A stretch of DNA of 64,000 nucleotides from Rhizaria sp. SCN 62-66 (taxonomy: Eukaryota > Rhizaria, unplaced). Shown here piece after piece: positions 9,862 to 22,000 of this stretch; within the stretch, counting starts at the first letter, position 1; each line of letters opens with the position of its first letter. The notes under the pieces were generated by a model. It made no database searches. It was not told the origin of the DNA and saw only the letters and a list, made by a program, of their open reading frames with translations. Made by a program: the position numbers and the translations under genes. The stretch is from positions 123,810-187,809 of the forward strand of contig MEDY01000104.1 of the NCBI GenBank assembly GCA_001724265.1. The letters run 5' to 3'.

Positions 9862-12800
9862 ATGGCATCCCGCCCCTCTGCAGCCACTGCAGCCTCTGCA
9901 GGCTCTGCCCCGGCCGGCGCGGCCCCCGCTTCCGCCGCCGAGCCCCTCGCGTCTCTGCCCGCGCCGTCGTACCTGACCACGGAGCGCCCCGGCGACGTCT
10001 GGCGCCGCCCGCAGCCGTGGGAGGTGGCCGACTCCGACTCCGAGACCGAAGAGTTCAACTCCAGCGACCACGGCAGGCGGGGGCTGCACGCGCGGCCGCA
10101 CGACCCCGAGCTGGACGGGCCCGCGGCGCCGCGGGGCGCGGACGCGGCGCGCGCGCTTGTCAGCAGGCGCACGCGCGCGCGCTCGCACAACAAAGGCGGC
10201 GGCAGCAGGAAGCAAAGGCACCAGCAGCCAGGCTCTGGCTCCGGCTCTGGCTCTGACGATGATAATGATAACAACACTGACAGTGAAGACAGCGACGAAG
10301 ACGAGGACGAGGACGTTAGCAGCAGCAACAGCGGCAGTGGCAGCAGCAGCGGCAGCAGCCATGAGACAAGTGACCGTCAGCAACGTCGCATCAGTGACCG
10401 GGAGCAGCTCAAGCAACAGGGCAAGATCAGTGACGATGGTTGCGACCTTGAGCTGGATAACGACACCTCGGTCCCGAACGGCAAGGCCACTGCCGCTGTC
10501 GGCATCTCGCTTGTTCCCACCCACAGCAACAACAATAAGGCGAGCGCGAGCGCTGACAGCAGCCGCCACGGCCGCAAAAAGAGTGCTAACTACGACAACG
10601 ACGACGACGACGATGACGACTACGATGACGACGACGATTTCACTCTTGCGGGCTCTGTGCTCGCAGTCACTCCGCTGCCGCTGCGGCCGTGTCTGATCCC
10701 CTGCCTCGGCGTCTGTTGCTGCTACTCAGCCTCAGACGCCCGTCGCCGCCGCGGCCGCCGCCGCCACGGGCACGGCCGCGCAAGCGGCCGCAGCCACGAC
10801 TCCGACTCCGACAGCGACTGCAGTTGCTGCTGCAGCCTCAAGAGCCTGCGCTGGGGCGTCCGCGCGATCGCGGCCGTGACGCAGTCCGTGTGCTGCGGCG
10901 GCATCGACGGCAACTACCGCGGGCGCCGCGGGGGCCAGATCGACTACCACGGCAGCGGCAGCGGCCCCGGCGCGGTCAATACCCACGACGTCAGCGCGAA
11001 GACCGGTGGACTGGGCTCTTGGGGCGGACTCGGCAAGCTGCTTCCTTTCCTCTCATCGTCATCGGGCAGTAATATCCACAACCCGAGCAATGGGGGTGGT
11101 GACTTTGGCGGCTTCGGCAACACGTACGCCTACGACATCGACGACGGCGTCGGCGCTGGCGCTGGCACTGGCGGCTCTCTAAGCGCCCACCGGTCCAAGC
11201 GCGGCAGCGCGCGCCGCGGGGACGCGTTGTTCGACCCCTTGGCGGGCGCACACTGCGCCCCTGCCCCGCGCGCGCTGGCCGTCTTCCTCATCCTCTGCCT
11301 GGGCGTGCTGCTGCTGCTGCCCGGCCTCGCGTGGCGTCTGCAGCCGGTCGCCGAGCCCGCGCCGCTCGTTGCGCTCCGCCTCTGCAGCCTCGGCGCTGTC
11401 GCCGCTGCGGGCGCCGGTGCCGCAGGCTCTGGTGTGAATAGCGCGGCGCTGGAGGCGGTGCTGGCGCCCCCCGTGTACGCCAACGCCAAGACCAACTCTA
11501 AGGGGCTGGCGCACCTACACGCGGCGCTGTCGAACTCGCACAGCGGCAAGTCTTTTGATGCCGACGCCGCTGCCGCTGCTGCTGGTCCTTCTACCGATGA
11601 GGACGAGGACGATGACGCGTTTCTGTGGCCGCCGGCGCACTTTTTCGGACCCAAGGGAGACTTTTTCGGAACCGGGAGCGCGCAGTTCAACGTGTTCGTG
11701 TCGTCAGCAGCGCCCTGCTCGGCCGGGCCCCCAGCCTCTGACCCCGACTATGACAACAACGGCGATGGCTACGCTTCTAGCCTCGTTGAGACAGACTCTA
11801 GCGTGTCCAACGAAGCCACTGCCACTGCCAATGCTGCGACAGCTTCCACTGCTTCGAGTACCAGTGTTATCACTGCCGCCACTGCCGCGGCTGCTGCTAC
11901 TGCCGCGGCTGCTGCCACCGCCGCTGCAATCGGCTCTCACGTGTATCAGAGCGCTTTGGTGTCCCCACTGCCCCTGTCGGTCGGGCTACACTACGCGCCG
12001 GCGCTCTACGCGCCTGCCGGCGTCGTCGTCGTGGCGCACCTCCAACTGGTGGAGAAAACTCCCATTGCGCTCTCCACCGCTGCAGGGGGGAACAGTGCGA
12101 GTGCAAGTGGGGCCTTTGTTGGCGACAGTGGGTACTCGGTGGTTGTGCGAGACATCAGTCTCTACATCGACACGACCGACCCGGGCAACCCACTTGCGTA
12201 TACCTTCGTGCCCCGGCCGCCCCTTACCCGCGATGTAGGTAGCAGCGAGGCGACACTCACCCAGGGCGGTGATGTAAGTACTCCTGTAGTGCTCAGTGTC
12301 AACAGCAAGCGCTATGCGATTGACATGCGTCGCAACGCGTTTGTCGCACCGACTGCTGCTGCGAAGCCCGACGGTGAAAGCCTTAGCAAGGCCAACAAGA
12401 CCAACACTGTCGGCGTTGCTGTTTCCAGTGCGACTGCGACCGTGGGTCCTCGTGTGTACTATCCGGATCCCCTCTCTGCGCTGTCTGCCCTGTCTCAAGG
12501 TCAGTCTGCTGCACACAGTAAGTCTGGTCTAGGTACCCTAAACGCGGGTGTAAGTACCCCCGCTGTGAGCAGTTCTGTCAGTGCACTGACACTGGCCTCT
12601 TGTCTCTCTCCTTTCCTCGGCTGCCACACGCAGCTGCCCACGGTCTACACCCACACCAATCGTGAGGCCGAGACTGAGACTGCGACTGACAGCACCAACA
12701 GTACCGAGAGCGCCGACGCTAATGCCGGTGCTAGGAGCACAAGTACCCAGTCTAAGCAGACCGGTGATGAAGATGGTGTCGACGGCAATATGCACGCGTT

Positions 12801-13575
12801 TGCGCTGCCGCTGCACGCAGTCGCCATCCGCCGCCGCCCTTCAACCACCACCACGGCGACAACTACTAAGCGCGATCACAGTAGCACAAACGCCACAAAC
12901 ACGAGCGTTGTTCACGTCCGCATCGAGAGCAGTCTTAGCCGCAGCCACAACGGCATCCACGCCGCGGGCGCTCACCCCAGCTCGACCGCCAGCGTCTCCG
13001 GTGGCGTGTCGTCCGACGCCGCCAGCGCCGCTGCGAGCGCGATCGGCACTGTCGGGGAAGTGACCGGCGCGGCGGGGCTGGGGCTCTGGTACGAGGCCGC
13101 GAGCCACGCGCACGAGCGCACTGACCGCGACCTCGACAGCCACGGCGGCGCCAGCGCCGAGAACAGCGGCAGTGCCGGCGCGGACAACAGCGGTGCGGGC
13201 GCTGACGGCAACAGTGGTAGCGACAGCGCAGTCGCCGCCGACAGCCACGGCCCGTCGACGGACGCGCTGGTCGGCACGCCCGTGGGCCCCTCGCTGCTCT
13301 CGTTGCTTGTCCGCCGACTCACGGTCATCGAGCCCGTCCCGGCCCACGGTCACCCGGCCCACGGTCACCCTGCCCTCGGTCACTCCGCCGCCGCTGCGAC
13401 GACGGAGGCCCCCGCGGTGTGGTTCGGACTGGAGCGGCTCTCAATCACGCGCTCGCAGTCGCAGGGCGTCCCGCTCATCGTCGCCGGCGTCGCGCTCGTC
13501 ACCGCCGCGCTCGCCGTCGCCTGCGGCAGCAAGGTGCGCAGCGCAGCGGGCATGGGACCTGGCGGCTCCAAGTGA
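9862..13575 (+). CDS. Two-TM low-complexity membrane protein, unknown function
   Basis: Single open frame of 1237 aa, ATG at 9862, TGA stop, no intron required. The N-terminal 470 residues are predicted cytosolic. They contain Ser/Gly/Asp-rich tracts, an Asp-rich run near residues 245-260, a Cys cluster (CLIPCLGVCCCY) and an Arg/His/Gly-rich stretch. TM segment 1 is near residues 472-490 (LAVFLILCLGVLLLLPG). A loop of about 700 residues, rich in Ser, Thr and Ala, follows; within it 12000-12300 looks the most globular (VGLHYAPALYAPAGVVVVAH ... YSVVVRDISLYIDTTDPGNP). TM segment 2 is near residues 1205-1224 (VPLIVAGVALVTAALAVACG), with a short tail after it. Just before TM2 lies a threefold 15-bp tandem repeat (13339-13383). 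I could not assign a family. The topology, two helices flanking a large lumenal or extracellular domain, is inferred from hydrophobicity only. Confidence 0.78.
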   Translation: MASRPSAATAASAGSAPAGAAPASAAEPLASLPAPSYLTTERPGDVWRRPQPWEVADSDSETEEFNSSDHGRRGLHARPHDPELDGPAAPRGADAARALVSRRTRARSHNKGGGSRKQRHQQPGSGSGSGSDDDNDNNTDSEDSDEDEDEDVSSSNSGSGSSSGSSHETSDRQQRRISDREQLKQQGKISDDGCDLELDNDTSVPNGKATAAVGISLVPTHSNNNKASASADSSRHGRKKSANYDNDDDDDDDYDDDDDFTLAGSVLAVTPLPLRPCLIPCLGVCCCYSASDARRRRGRRRHGHGRASGRSHDSDSDSDCSCCCSLKSLRWGVRAIAAVTQSVCCGGIDGNYRGRRGGQIDYHGSGSGPGAVNTHDVSAKTGGLGSWGGLGKLLPFLSSSSGSNIHNPSNGGGDFGGFGNTYAYDIDDGVGAGAGTGGSLSAHRSKRGSARRGDALFDPLAGAHCAPAPRALAVFLILCLGVLLLLPGLAWRLQPVAEPAPLVALRLCSLGAVAAAGAGAAGSGVNSAALEAVLAPPVYANAKTNSKGLAHLHAALSNSHSGKSFDADAAAAAAGPSTDEDEDDDAFLWPPAHFFGPKGDFFGTGSAQFNVFVSSAAPCSAGPPASDPDYDNNGDGYASSLVETDSSVSNEATATANAATASTASSTSVITAATAAAAATAAAAATAAAIGSHVYQSALVSPLPLSVGLHYAPALYAPAGVVVVAHLQLVEKTPIALSTAAGGNSASASGAFVGDSGYSVVVRDISLYIDTTDPGNPLAYTFVPRPPLTRDVGSSEATLTQGGDVSTPVVLSVNSKRYAIDMRRNAFVAPTAAAKPDGESLSKANKTNTVGVAVSSATATVGPRVYYPDPLSALSALSQGQSAAHSKSGLGTLNAGVSTPAVSSSVSALTLASCLSPFLGCHTQLPTVYTHTNREAETETATDSTNSTESADANAGARSTSTQSKQTGDEDGVDGNMHAFALPLHAVAIRRRPSTTTTATTTKRDHSSTNATNTSVVHVRIESSLSRSHNGIHAAGAHPSSTASVSGGVSSDAASAAASAIGTVGEVTGAAGLGLWYEAASHAHERTDRDLDSHGGASAENSGSAGADNSGAGADGNSGSDSAVAADSHGPSTDALVGTPVGPSLLSLLVRRLTVIEPVPAHGHPAHGHPALGHSAAAATTEAPAVWFGLERLSITRSQSQGVPLIVAGVALVTAALAVACGSKVRSAAGMGPGGSK
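13339..13383 (+). repeat. Three tandem 15-bp units coding PAHGH-type pentapeptides
   Basis: Two identical units (CCGGCCCACGGTCAC) and one diverged unit sit back to back, in frame, and encode repeats of the type PAHGH. They lie just before the second TM helix of the host protein. Confidence 0.9.
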
Positions 13576-14038
13576 GTGGGGGGTGACTTGACCAGAAGTG
13601 CGTCGGTGTCAATGTCTTTGCTTGGCGAAGGTGAAAGACAATCTTTTTGTTCTTGTTTGGATTTAATGTACATGCACAAGTGTTATTTAGTTCTTTTTTT
13701 TATTACTGTATTTGTTTTGCGCTATTCAATACAGTTTGCAGTTTGAAGATTCGTTCGATGTGTGTTGCTTGAGAGCTTCTATGAAGCAGTTTAGGTGTAG
13801 TCGAAGTTTGAACATGTCGATGTATTGATAATGTTGTAATACGGTCATCCAATAGAAGGATATAAGGCTAAGTAACTGATGTTGACAAACAGTTGCGGCA
13901 AAAGTGTGTGCAATCGTGACCAATTGGAATCTGCGACCGCGACAATCTTGTTAAAGTAGTAGTTTGGATAAAGTGACGAATCGAACGTGCGTATAAAAAC
14001 TGACAATGATACAGCAAAATGGAAGTGCCTCGATCAGC
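13576..14038. other. Convergent intergenic region
   Basis: AT-rich DNA between the 3' ends of the two-TM protein gene and the minus-strand low-complexity gene. No gene, RNA or repeat was recognised. Confidence 0.45.
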
Positions 14039-15457
14039 TCACCGCTTCGCCCCCTTACCCGCCCCGCTTACACCGCCGCTGCCGGCGGTGCCGAAGCCGC
14101 CCACGGGACTCATCCCGCCGCAGCCAGCGCTCGCGCCCGCGCCGCCGCTGCCAACCACGCTCGAGTTGCTGCCGTAGCCGCTGCTGTGGGCCTGCATTCC
14201 GAAGCCGCCCCCCATTGCAGTCACCATCGCCCCGCTAACGCTGCCGCTGCCCCTGCTGTTGTAGCCGTTCTTGTTGTTGTTGTTGTAGCCGTGGGTACGC
14301 GTGCCCGCGAGCACGTCCGGCAGCGAAGCAACGGCCTCGCGCTCGGCGCGGCTCTCCGTCTCGCGGCGGCGCGCGGCGGCCGAGCGGCGGCGCTGGTCGG
14401 CCTCCGCGGCGCGGCGCCGACCACGGGCCGCCTCGGCCGTCTCGGCGCAGTGCGCCTGGATCAGCGCGCCGCTCGCGCGTGTCTGCCAGAGCAGACTGGA
14501 GAGCTTGCCACTGGAGCCGGCGTCACTGGCACTGGCGCTGTTGCCGTGGTCAGGGGGCGCGGCGAAGTTGGGACGAATCGCGTCGTTGTCCTCCACAGCC
14601 GCCGCCGCCGCAGCGGCAGCAGCAGTCTCAGCCTTGACGGTGTTTGTGCTGGGTTTGTCCTTGTTCGTAATGATGCAGTAGTCGTCGCTCGTGGCCTTGC
14701 TTGCGTTATTCCGCGCCTTGCTACTATGGGTGTTGACGAATGTGTTGCTGGCGTCACGGTGCTTCTTGCCCGTCTGCCGCGGCGCCAGCGACGCGTACGC
14801 CGCCGTCCCGGGCGCCGGCTTGGCGTCCGTCGCGAACGGCGCCGTCGCAGGACTGCCAGACGCAGTCGACGCATTCATAAAGCCAGTGCCAGTGCCAGTG
14901 TAGTGGCGCTGCTGCGGCCGGTGCGCGTCCTTGCCCTCGCTGGCGGCGGCGGCGCCCGTGCTGAGCGCGGCCGTGGTGGCGCCCGCGGCGTCGCTGTGGT
15001 AGTGGCGGATCGACGGCGGCCACTCGTTGTTGGCGTGCGCCGCGCCGATGCTCGCGAGCGACCCCGCACCCCGGGCGGCGCCCGTCGCGCCGCCGCCCAG
15101 CGCGAGCGTGCTGCCGGCTGAGGCCGTGGAGGCGAGGGAGCGCCGCGCGGGCCGCGGGGCCGCCGTGACTGCCTCCCAGGGCGCGGTTACTGTCCGGCCA
15201 CTCGAGGCGGCGGCAGAGGCGTCGGAGGAGTGCGCGGCGGCCGAGGCGTGGTAGGTGCGGATCGTGGTGTGAACGGGGGGCGTGGTGGTGCTGCTGAGGA
15301 CTGCGAAGGGCGCGACTGCGGGCGCGTGGTGCGCAGTCGAGTAGCGGGCAAGCGGGCGGTGCTTCGAGGCCCACGTTGTCGCTGTCGTTGTTGCCATAGT
15401 CGCGGCGGGGCTGGGTCCTGCTGCTGCCGCGTCAAAAACAGTGCTTTCCGTGGACAT
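14039..15457 (-). CDS. Low-complexity hypothetical protein (472 aa)
   Basis: One uninterrupted minus-strand frame from the ATG at 15457 to the TGA at 14039-14041. The composition is Ala/Ser/Thr/Gly-rich with several short polyalanine runs. The only region that looks structured is a charged, Arg/Ala/Glu-rich helix near residues 332-372 (HCAETAEAARGRRRAAEA...). The last 80 residues are Gly/Ser/Asn-rich and probably disordered. No signal peptide, membrane segment or known motif was found. The start lies about 600 bp from the dynein-2 start on the other strand, so the two could share a control region; that is inference from layout only. The opposite strand has comparably long open frames, but this strand has the longest one with a clean ATG and no overlap with neighbouring genes. 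The evidence for a real gene is moderate. Confidence 0.65.
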   Translation of the reverse strand: MSTESTVFDAAAAGPSPAATMATTTATTWASKHRPLARYSTAHHAPAVAPFAVLSSTTTPPVHTTIRTYHASAAAHSSDASAAASSGRTVTAPWEAVTAAPRPARRSLASTASAGSTLALGGGATGAARGAGSLASIGAAHANNEWPPSIRHYHSDAAGATTAALSTGAAAASEGKDAHRPQQRHYTGTGTGFMNASTASGSPATAPFATDAKPAPGTAAYASLAPRQTGKKHRDASNTFVNTHSSKARNNASKATSDDYCIITNKDKPSTNTVKAETAAAAAAAAAVEDNDAIRPNFAAPPDHGNSASASDAGSSGKLSSLLWQTRASGALIQAHCAETAEAARGRRRAAEADQRRRSAAARRRETESRAEREAVASLPDVLAGTRTHGYNNNNKNGYNSRGSGSVSGAMVTAMGGGFGMQAHSSGYGSNSSVVGSGGAGASAGCGGMSPVGGFGTAGSGGVSGAGKGAKR

Positions 15458-16055
15458 AAGTAGCAGCTAGCAGAGCGCAGAAGAAACAGACTGGCTCGCT
15501 GCGAAGGAAGGGCTGGGCACTGAGGTTTGTAAGCGCCGAGAAGTTGGAGAAACGGCTCTGAAAGGGCGAACATCAGGGAAATGGGTGGAGCGAATGATTT
15601 TCGTAGAGTGAGCACGTATTAAAAGAAATCCAACATGGTTAGAAACATATAAATCACACAAAGACAAATTTGTTTGTCTTGACAGATAGATGAACACGCA
15701 CGAGGATGAAACTACAAGCTCCAGTCCGGGATGAGAGAAGAAAAAAGAGTTGCATGCGGACGGCCGACGCGAGGCGGCGGATTCAAATTTGAATAAACAC
15801 GTCCTGGCTGGGCGCGTTCTCGTGGTATTTTTGTAGTGCGGTTTACTCGCACAATACTCCACATAGTAGACCATACTGATTCGTATTTATATGCTGTAAT
15901 ATGTAAGATACGTCTTTGATATCCTCATCCACAGTTGCTCACACTGCACTCTCGCTTCTCCTCATGCCTGTGCCCCCTTGCAGCCGCCCTACCGAGCCGC
16001 TTTCCCAACTAAAGTTTCTGCTTTTATATTTATACGACAACTAACACATCTAGCC
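15458..16055. other. Divergent intergenic region upstream of DYNC2H1
   Basis: AT-rich, non-coding stretch between two divergent starts. Several start codons lie in other frames but lead only to short ORFs. No promoter element could be identified by eye. Confidence 0.45.
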
Positions 16056-19000
16056 ATGGATTTCCAGCAGGGCCTGGGCCAACAGGGCAACATGTCCTCT
16101 GTCCCCGCGCCCGGCGCCTCGGCTGCCTCCCAGCCCGGTCTGGACCTCTCGTACCTCACTGCACCCGTGCTGTCGCTGCTGTCATTCGACCGCGCGGCCG
16201 ACGCCACCGCATACGCCGCGGCCGAGCGTCACCTGCTCGCCAGCGAGGCTACCACACGCTTTCTCTCAGAGTCAGACTGCGCCCTCCTCTGGCTCCGCCG
16301 CCCGCCCTCTGTGACTAATAACTCTAAAAACAGTAGCGCTGGCACCGACTTCAGCGTGAGCAACATCATCGCCAGCTCCGTTCTCACTACGACCGCGGCC
16401 GACGCTGCCCCCGGCGCCGCTTTTGCCGCCTCCGCCGCGGTGCCGCACACGGACGTGTTCGTGGTCAAGCGCGCGCCCTGCACCAGCGCGTCGGTCTCGC
16501 CATCTTTGCAGTCGCTTATCACGGTGCTGTCGTCGCAGGGCGACCCGCTGTCGACGCTCTACTCCGCCCTGCACCACGTCTTCGCACCCGCGCTGTCCAG
16601 CACGAGTGCGAGCGCCGGCGCTACGACCGCTTCCGGCTCTGGCTCGAGCGCCAGCTCCAAGCCTCTGGACCCAGCTCTTGGCCCCGCCCTGTCGGCCGCG
16701 GACGCCGCGCTGCTCCGCACGCTTTCCTACACGCCCTACAATAGCAACGCCGCCGGCTCCGGTGCTGGCTCTGGCTCCAACAGCGCAGTCGCCGCCGCCG
16801 TGGCCGCAGTTGTCACTGCCCCCGTCGCTGGCTCTGCTGCTGGCGGCGGCATGCCGCAGCAGCCCACGCACGTGTCCCCCGCGATCCTCTCCTCGCTGCC
16901 CTCGCTGGCGGCCGAGACGGCCTTCTGGCGCGGGCTGGCCACCTCGCTGGGCGGCAAGCGCGCGCACGCCGTGGCCGCCTACGCCGACGCCGTCGAGAAG
17001 GCGGGCGCGCGCGCAGAGACCGTGGCCGCCGCCTGCCACGCCGTCTCCGCCGCCGTCGGCGCGAGCGGCGCGGGCGGCGCCCATAGTAACGCGGCAGGAA
17101 TGCTCCCCAGCGAGCAGGACATGCAGATGCTGCTCGAGGAGGCCACTGACATGCTGTCCGACTTGTGGTTGGCGAATTATCCGTCGCTGCCGTCGTCCTC
17201 GGCCGCCGCCACGGCCTCCGCGCCCGCGGCGGCGCGCCAGACCGCGCTGCGCCGCGTGTGCACGCTCGTGTCGCAGTGCCTTTGCGTCTACGCCCGGGCT
17301 GCGGTCCGCGCCGCGGGGCCCTGGACCAGCATCCCCTACACGCAGGCCAGGTCCGTCCAGCTTTTCCTCATTGCGAATCCTGCACCAGTTTATAATCGCC
17401 TTTAAAGTTATAGTCATTCTTCCAAGTCCATTTTGTTATTTCCATATATCATTGCAAAAATTTCCCCTTTTTTATTTTTTTATTCGTTTCACTCACTTTT
17501 ACTTTATTTGTGTTTTGTTATATCCCGTTGTGTCACTCCACTGATAGGGAGACGCTGACCTCCGCGGCCTCTGTCCTGGCCTCCTGGCAGTCGGTCGTGT
17601 CTTCCCACCTCGCGCGCTTCTCCTCCCACACCGCCGCCGGCAGCAGCTCCAGCGCGAACGCCGCGAACGCTGCCGAGTGCGGCTACTACTGGGCCGATCC
17701 CGAGCTGGCGCTGCTGCTGGCGCGGCTCAAGGAGATGTTGTCGCTGCGCACCCTCGTCCACGACCTCACCAAGGCGCTGCCGCCCGCCCTCTCGCAGCAG
17801 CAGCAGGGCCGGCCCGGCGCCAACAGCGACGCAGCGCTGGCGGCGCAGCTGACGTCGGGCGCTGTGTTCTCCATCTTCACCAACAGCAACAGCAGCAGCA
17901 GCAGTGACTCTGGCTCTGGTTCTAATGCTAGCGCCGGTGGTTTCGACGCTCTGCTGTGCGCCCCGCACGCCCAGGAGCACTGGCGCTGCGCCGTGGCCGC
18001 GTTCAACAACTTGCTGGCGCCGATCGAGACAGCGGTGGCGACAGTGCTGACGGCCAAGCTGCGCGCGTTGCAGCAGCACCCGGCGCTATTCGTCGCCGAG
18101 TGCGCGGCTGCGGCGTCGCTGCTGCGCCGACCCGCAGTCAAAGCTGTCGTTGCGGCCGAGACCGACGCGCTGCTGGCGGTACTGGCGACCGTGGTCAGCG
18201 AGCGCGAGGCCGAGGTCGCCGCCAAGACCGCCGCTGGTGGCAGCAAGAAGAGCAGTGCCGCCATTGCGTTCATCGCCAACGGCGGCGGGAGCAGCTCTAA
18301 CTCGAGTGTGAGCGTGGTCGGGGGCAAGAACATGACCTCCGCGGTGGCGGCGCTGGTGTGGTGCGCGCAGACGCTGCACAAAATCAAGCAGATTAGCGCG
18401 ATCACCGCCCTGCTGCGCCAGCAAAATGCTGATTCTAGCGCGAGCACCGCGAACAGCAACGCGTCCAGCGGCGGCCTGGGCCAGGCGCTGACGGCGCGTG
18501 TGCGCGCGTTGTTCGACAAGGTGACTGCGCACCAGAAAGAGGTCTTCTTCAGCTGGCACGAGGACGTCCTGGCGCTGGCCACCGACCCCCACTCGCCTCT
18601 GAACAACGCCGGTGCCGCGGGCAGCAGCGGCGCGACGGGCACCCAGATCATGGCCCTGGACGTGCAGGGCAGCGGGCAGCTCATCGTGTACTTCGACGAC
18701 CGGCTCGTGGCGCTGCTGCGTGAGGTGCGCCAGGTCACCGAGCTTGGCTACGGCCGCTTCCTCTCGCCCACGGTCACCGCGCTGGTTGAGCGCGCACAGC
18801 GCAACTACCGCTACGCGCTGCGCGTGAAGCAGGCGGCCAACTTCTTCAACTCGTTCCACACCGAGGTCGTGCCCTCGCAGCTGGGGCTGCTGCTGACCGA
18901 CGCGCAGCGCTTCGAGGAGGCCATCCGGCGCAACGCGGGCGTGCGCTGGGACAGGCCCGACGAGGCCGAGGGCTATCTGGACGCGCTGACGGACATCATG

Positions 19001-22000
19001 AAGGGGCTGGAGCGCCGCAACCACGGGTTGCGCGCGCTGCACGACCGCCTCGTCGCGCTCGTCGCTGAGCTGGCCGCCGTCTCGCCCGCGCGCGGCGGCC
19101 GCGGCACGTGGGAGGACCGTCTGCGGCAGGTCGCGGCCGTGTTCGCCAACGGGAACTACATCAACAACAGCACGACGACGCCGCAGGCCGTGGCGGCTTG
19201 GAAGGCGCATTGGGATCAGCAGCTCTTCAAGGCCGTCAGCGTGCAGTTCCGGCTCTCGCTGGCCGCGCTGGCCGAGACGCTGCCGGGCCTGGCCTGCGAG
19301 CTCACCCTCGCCACCAAGTCCATCGCGCTCCCTTCTTCTCAAGCGAGCGCGAGCGGCAGCGCGAACAGCAATGCGGCGAGCACGACGAGCGGTGGCGTGC
19401 TGACGTTGACCTCTGTGGCCGTGTCACCCTCGCTGCCGGACCTGCGCGCGCGCCTTTTCCGCGCCCTGAAGCAGCTGCTCGACTGGCCGCTCACGGTCAC
19501 GCCGCTGGGCGGGCCGCAGGGCCACGGCGCCGCGCTGCTGCGGCTCATCCCCGGGCTCAACCCCGACGCCGTCGCCGCCGTCTACACCTCGGCGGCGCGC
19601 ACGCTTGGCGACCTAGACGCGCTGCGCGCCGCGCTCGACGCCAAGTGGGGGCCCGCCCTCGCGCTCGCGCACGGCCAGTCTGCTGCTGCCACGGGCTCGA
19701 ATAACCAGGCCAGCTCTGGAGCGGCTGTGGCGGGGTTGGACCCGCTGACCGCGCTGGCGTGCGAGACGCTGACGCAGCTGCCGCACTGGAACGAGAACTT
19801 TGCGACGCACCAGCGGCTGCAGCGCGAGGCCGGCGCCGTGCCCGACAAGCAGAAGGTCGGCTGCTTCGTCGTGTCGCTCGGGCCCTTTAAGGCCGCGCTC
19901 GACGAGGCGCTCACCAAGTACGTCGATTCTATTTTAAAAACAACATTTGTTGCGATTCATTTGTGAATTTCATATTTGTCTAATATCACCACTTGCTTTT
20001 TTTACATGCAATGCTAACCTTGTTGACTTATCGTCTCTTTTGTTCATCTCCCATCTAGGTTCTGGACGGCGCTTGTGGTGTCTCTCAAGACGAGTCTACT
20101 GGCCGACTGCCGCGATCTGGACACGTTTCTGTCCTCGGCCACGGCCACGCTGAGCACGAAGCCGCGCTCGATGGCGGACATGACCGAGGCCAAGCGCGCG
20201 TGGAAGCAGATCTCGCAAGACAAACCCAGCAAGCACTCGCTCTTCTCGCAGATCACCGCCAAGGACTCGCTGCTGACGGAGAAGCTGCGCGCCAACGCCA
20301 GCCCCTCGCTCTACGGCGGGGACTCGACGGCGCTCTCGTCCACGGGCTCCGGCGCCGACACCGAGGTGCTGCGCGCCAAGTGGGACGACTTCGAGGTCCT
20401 GCTCTCGGGATTCACCGCAATGTACGTCACTCAGGCACATTCTTTTCTAAAATGAAAACATGTCATTTTACGCAAAACAGTCACAACGAATTAAACACAA
20501 TTTCTCACTTCATTATCTTTTCATACTTTATTTGACGCTTTTTGTTGCGTTTTAGGCTTGAGGGCGAGCGCGAGCACTTTAAGACGACCGTGACCCGCGA
20601 CATCACCGACTTCACCGCGGACCTGGCCAAGTTTGCGTCTCGCTGGCAGGCGCTCAAGCCGGTGCCCAACGACGGCCGCGGCGGCGCCGTGACTGTCGAG
20701 GCGGCCCGCGAGATCCTGCTCGCGCTGGCGTCCTGGGAGGACGAGTCCGCGGCGGTCGCCGCGCGCGCCGCCGAGCTCACCACGGCCGCCGTGCAGTTCG
20801 AGCTGCCCTCGCCCGCGCCCGCCTTTGCGCAGTGCGCCGCCGTGACGGCCGAGATCGCGGCGATGCGCGGTGCGTGGGGGCTATACGAGGAGTACTCGGC
20901 CGCGCTCTCCGTGATGACCAGTGAGCTCTGGGTGGCCTTCCGCCCGCGCGTAAACAGCCTCGAGGACTTCGTCAAGTCGTGGCAGCGCCGTCTGCGCGGC
21001 CGTCAGTCGGACCAGGTCCAGGAGGCGCTGCTGGAGGAGCTCAAGAACACGCTGCAGACGTTCCCGCTGCTCAAGAAAGTTACTGGCGAGGCGTTTCAGC
21101 GCGAACACTGGCGCGTGCTCTTCAGCAAGCTTTCCATGCCTGCCTCGGTCTCGATCGAGACGCTGACGCTGGGCGACCTCATGGCCGTCGCGGACAAGAT
21201 GCGCGCCAAGAGCAAGGACATCAGCGACCTGGCGGCGCGCGCGCAGGGCGAAGTGCTCATTCGCGAGGCCGTGCAGGAGGTCAAGACGTGGATGTCGCAG
21301 GCCGAGTTTGCAACGCTGTCCCACGGCCTCACCATCATCAACGCCGGCGCGAGCAGTAGCAAGCACACGGTGACGCTGATCAAGGACTGGAAGGCGCTGT
21401 TCGCAGACATGAGCGACCAGGCCGCGCTCATCTCCTCGCTCAAGGAGTCGCCCTATTTCCCCCCGTTCGCCGACGTTGCGCTGCAGTACGAGGCGCGGCT
21501 TAACTTGCTCACCGAGGCGCTGACGGACCTGAACCAGGTTCAGCGCCGCTGGGTGTATCTCGAGCCCATCTTCGCTCGCGGCTCGCTGCCGCAGGAGCAG
21601 GCGCGGTTCGCTCGCATTGACCGCGACTTCAAGGAGATCATGGCCGCCGTGGCTGCGGACAAGCTCGTCGCGTCGCTGGCGTCTTTCCCGGCGCTGAAGC
21701 AGACCGCGGAAGGGCTGCTGGAACAGCTGGAGCGGTGCCAGAAGGCACTCAACGCGTTCCTGGAGAGTAAGCGCGACCAGTTCCCGCGCTTCTACTTCTT
21801 GGGCGACGACGACCTGCTGGAGCTGCTGGGTCAGAGCGACAACGTCAGCGTCATCGACAACCACGTCAAGAAGCTCTTTGCGGGCATCCACTCGGTCGTG
21901 TTTGACACCGCGGGCGGCTCGGGCCAGTCCAAGGGCGTAATCGTGGCATTCCAGTCGAAGCTCAAGGAGACGGTGGCGCTGCGTCGGCCGGTCCCTCTGA

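Noticed and set aside
14006-15121. 371-codon plus-strand ORF opposite the low-complexity minus gene
   Set aside because: The minus frame is longer, has a clean ATG and a TGA at the end, and lies in a sensible divergent layout with dynein-2. The choice is not certain.
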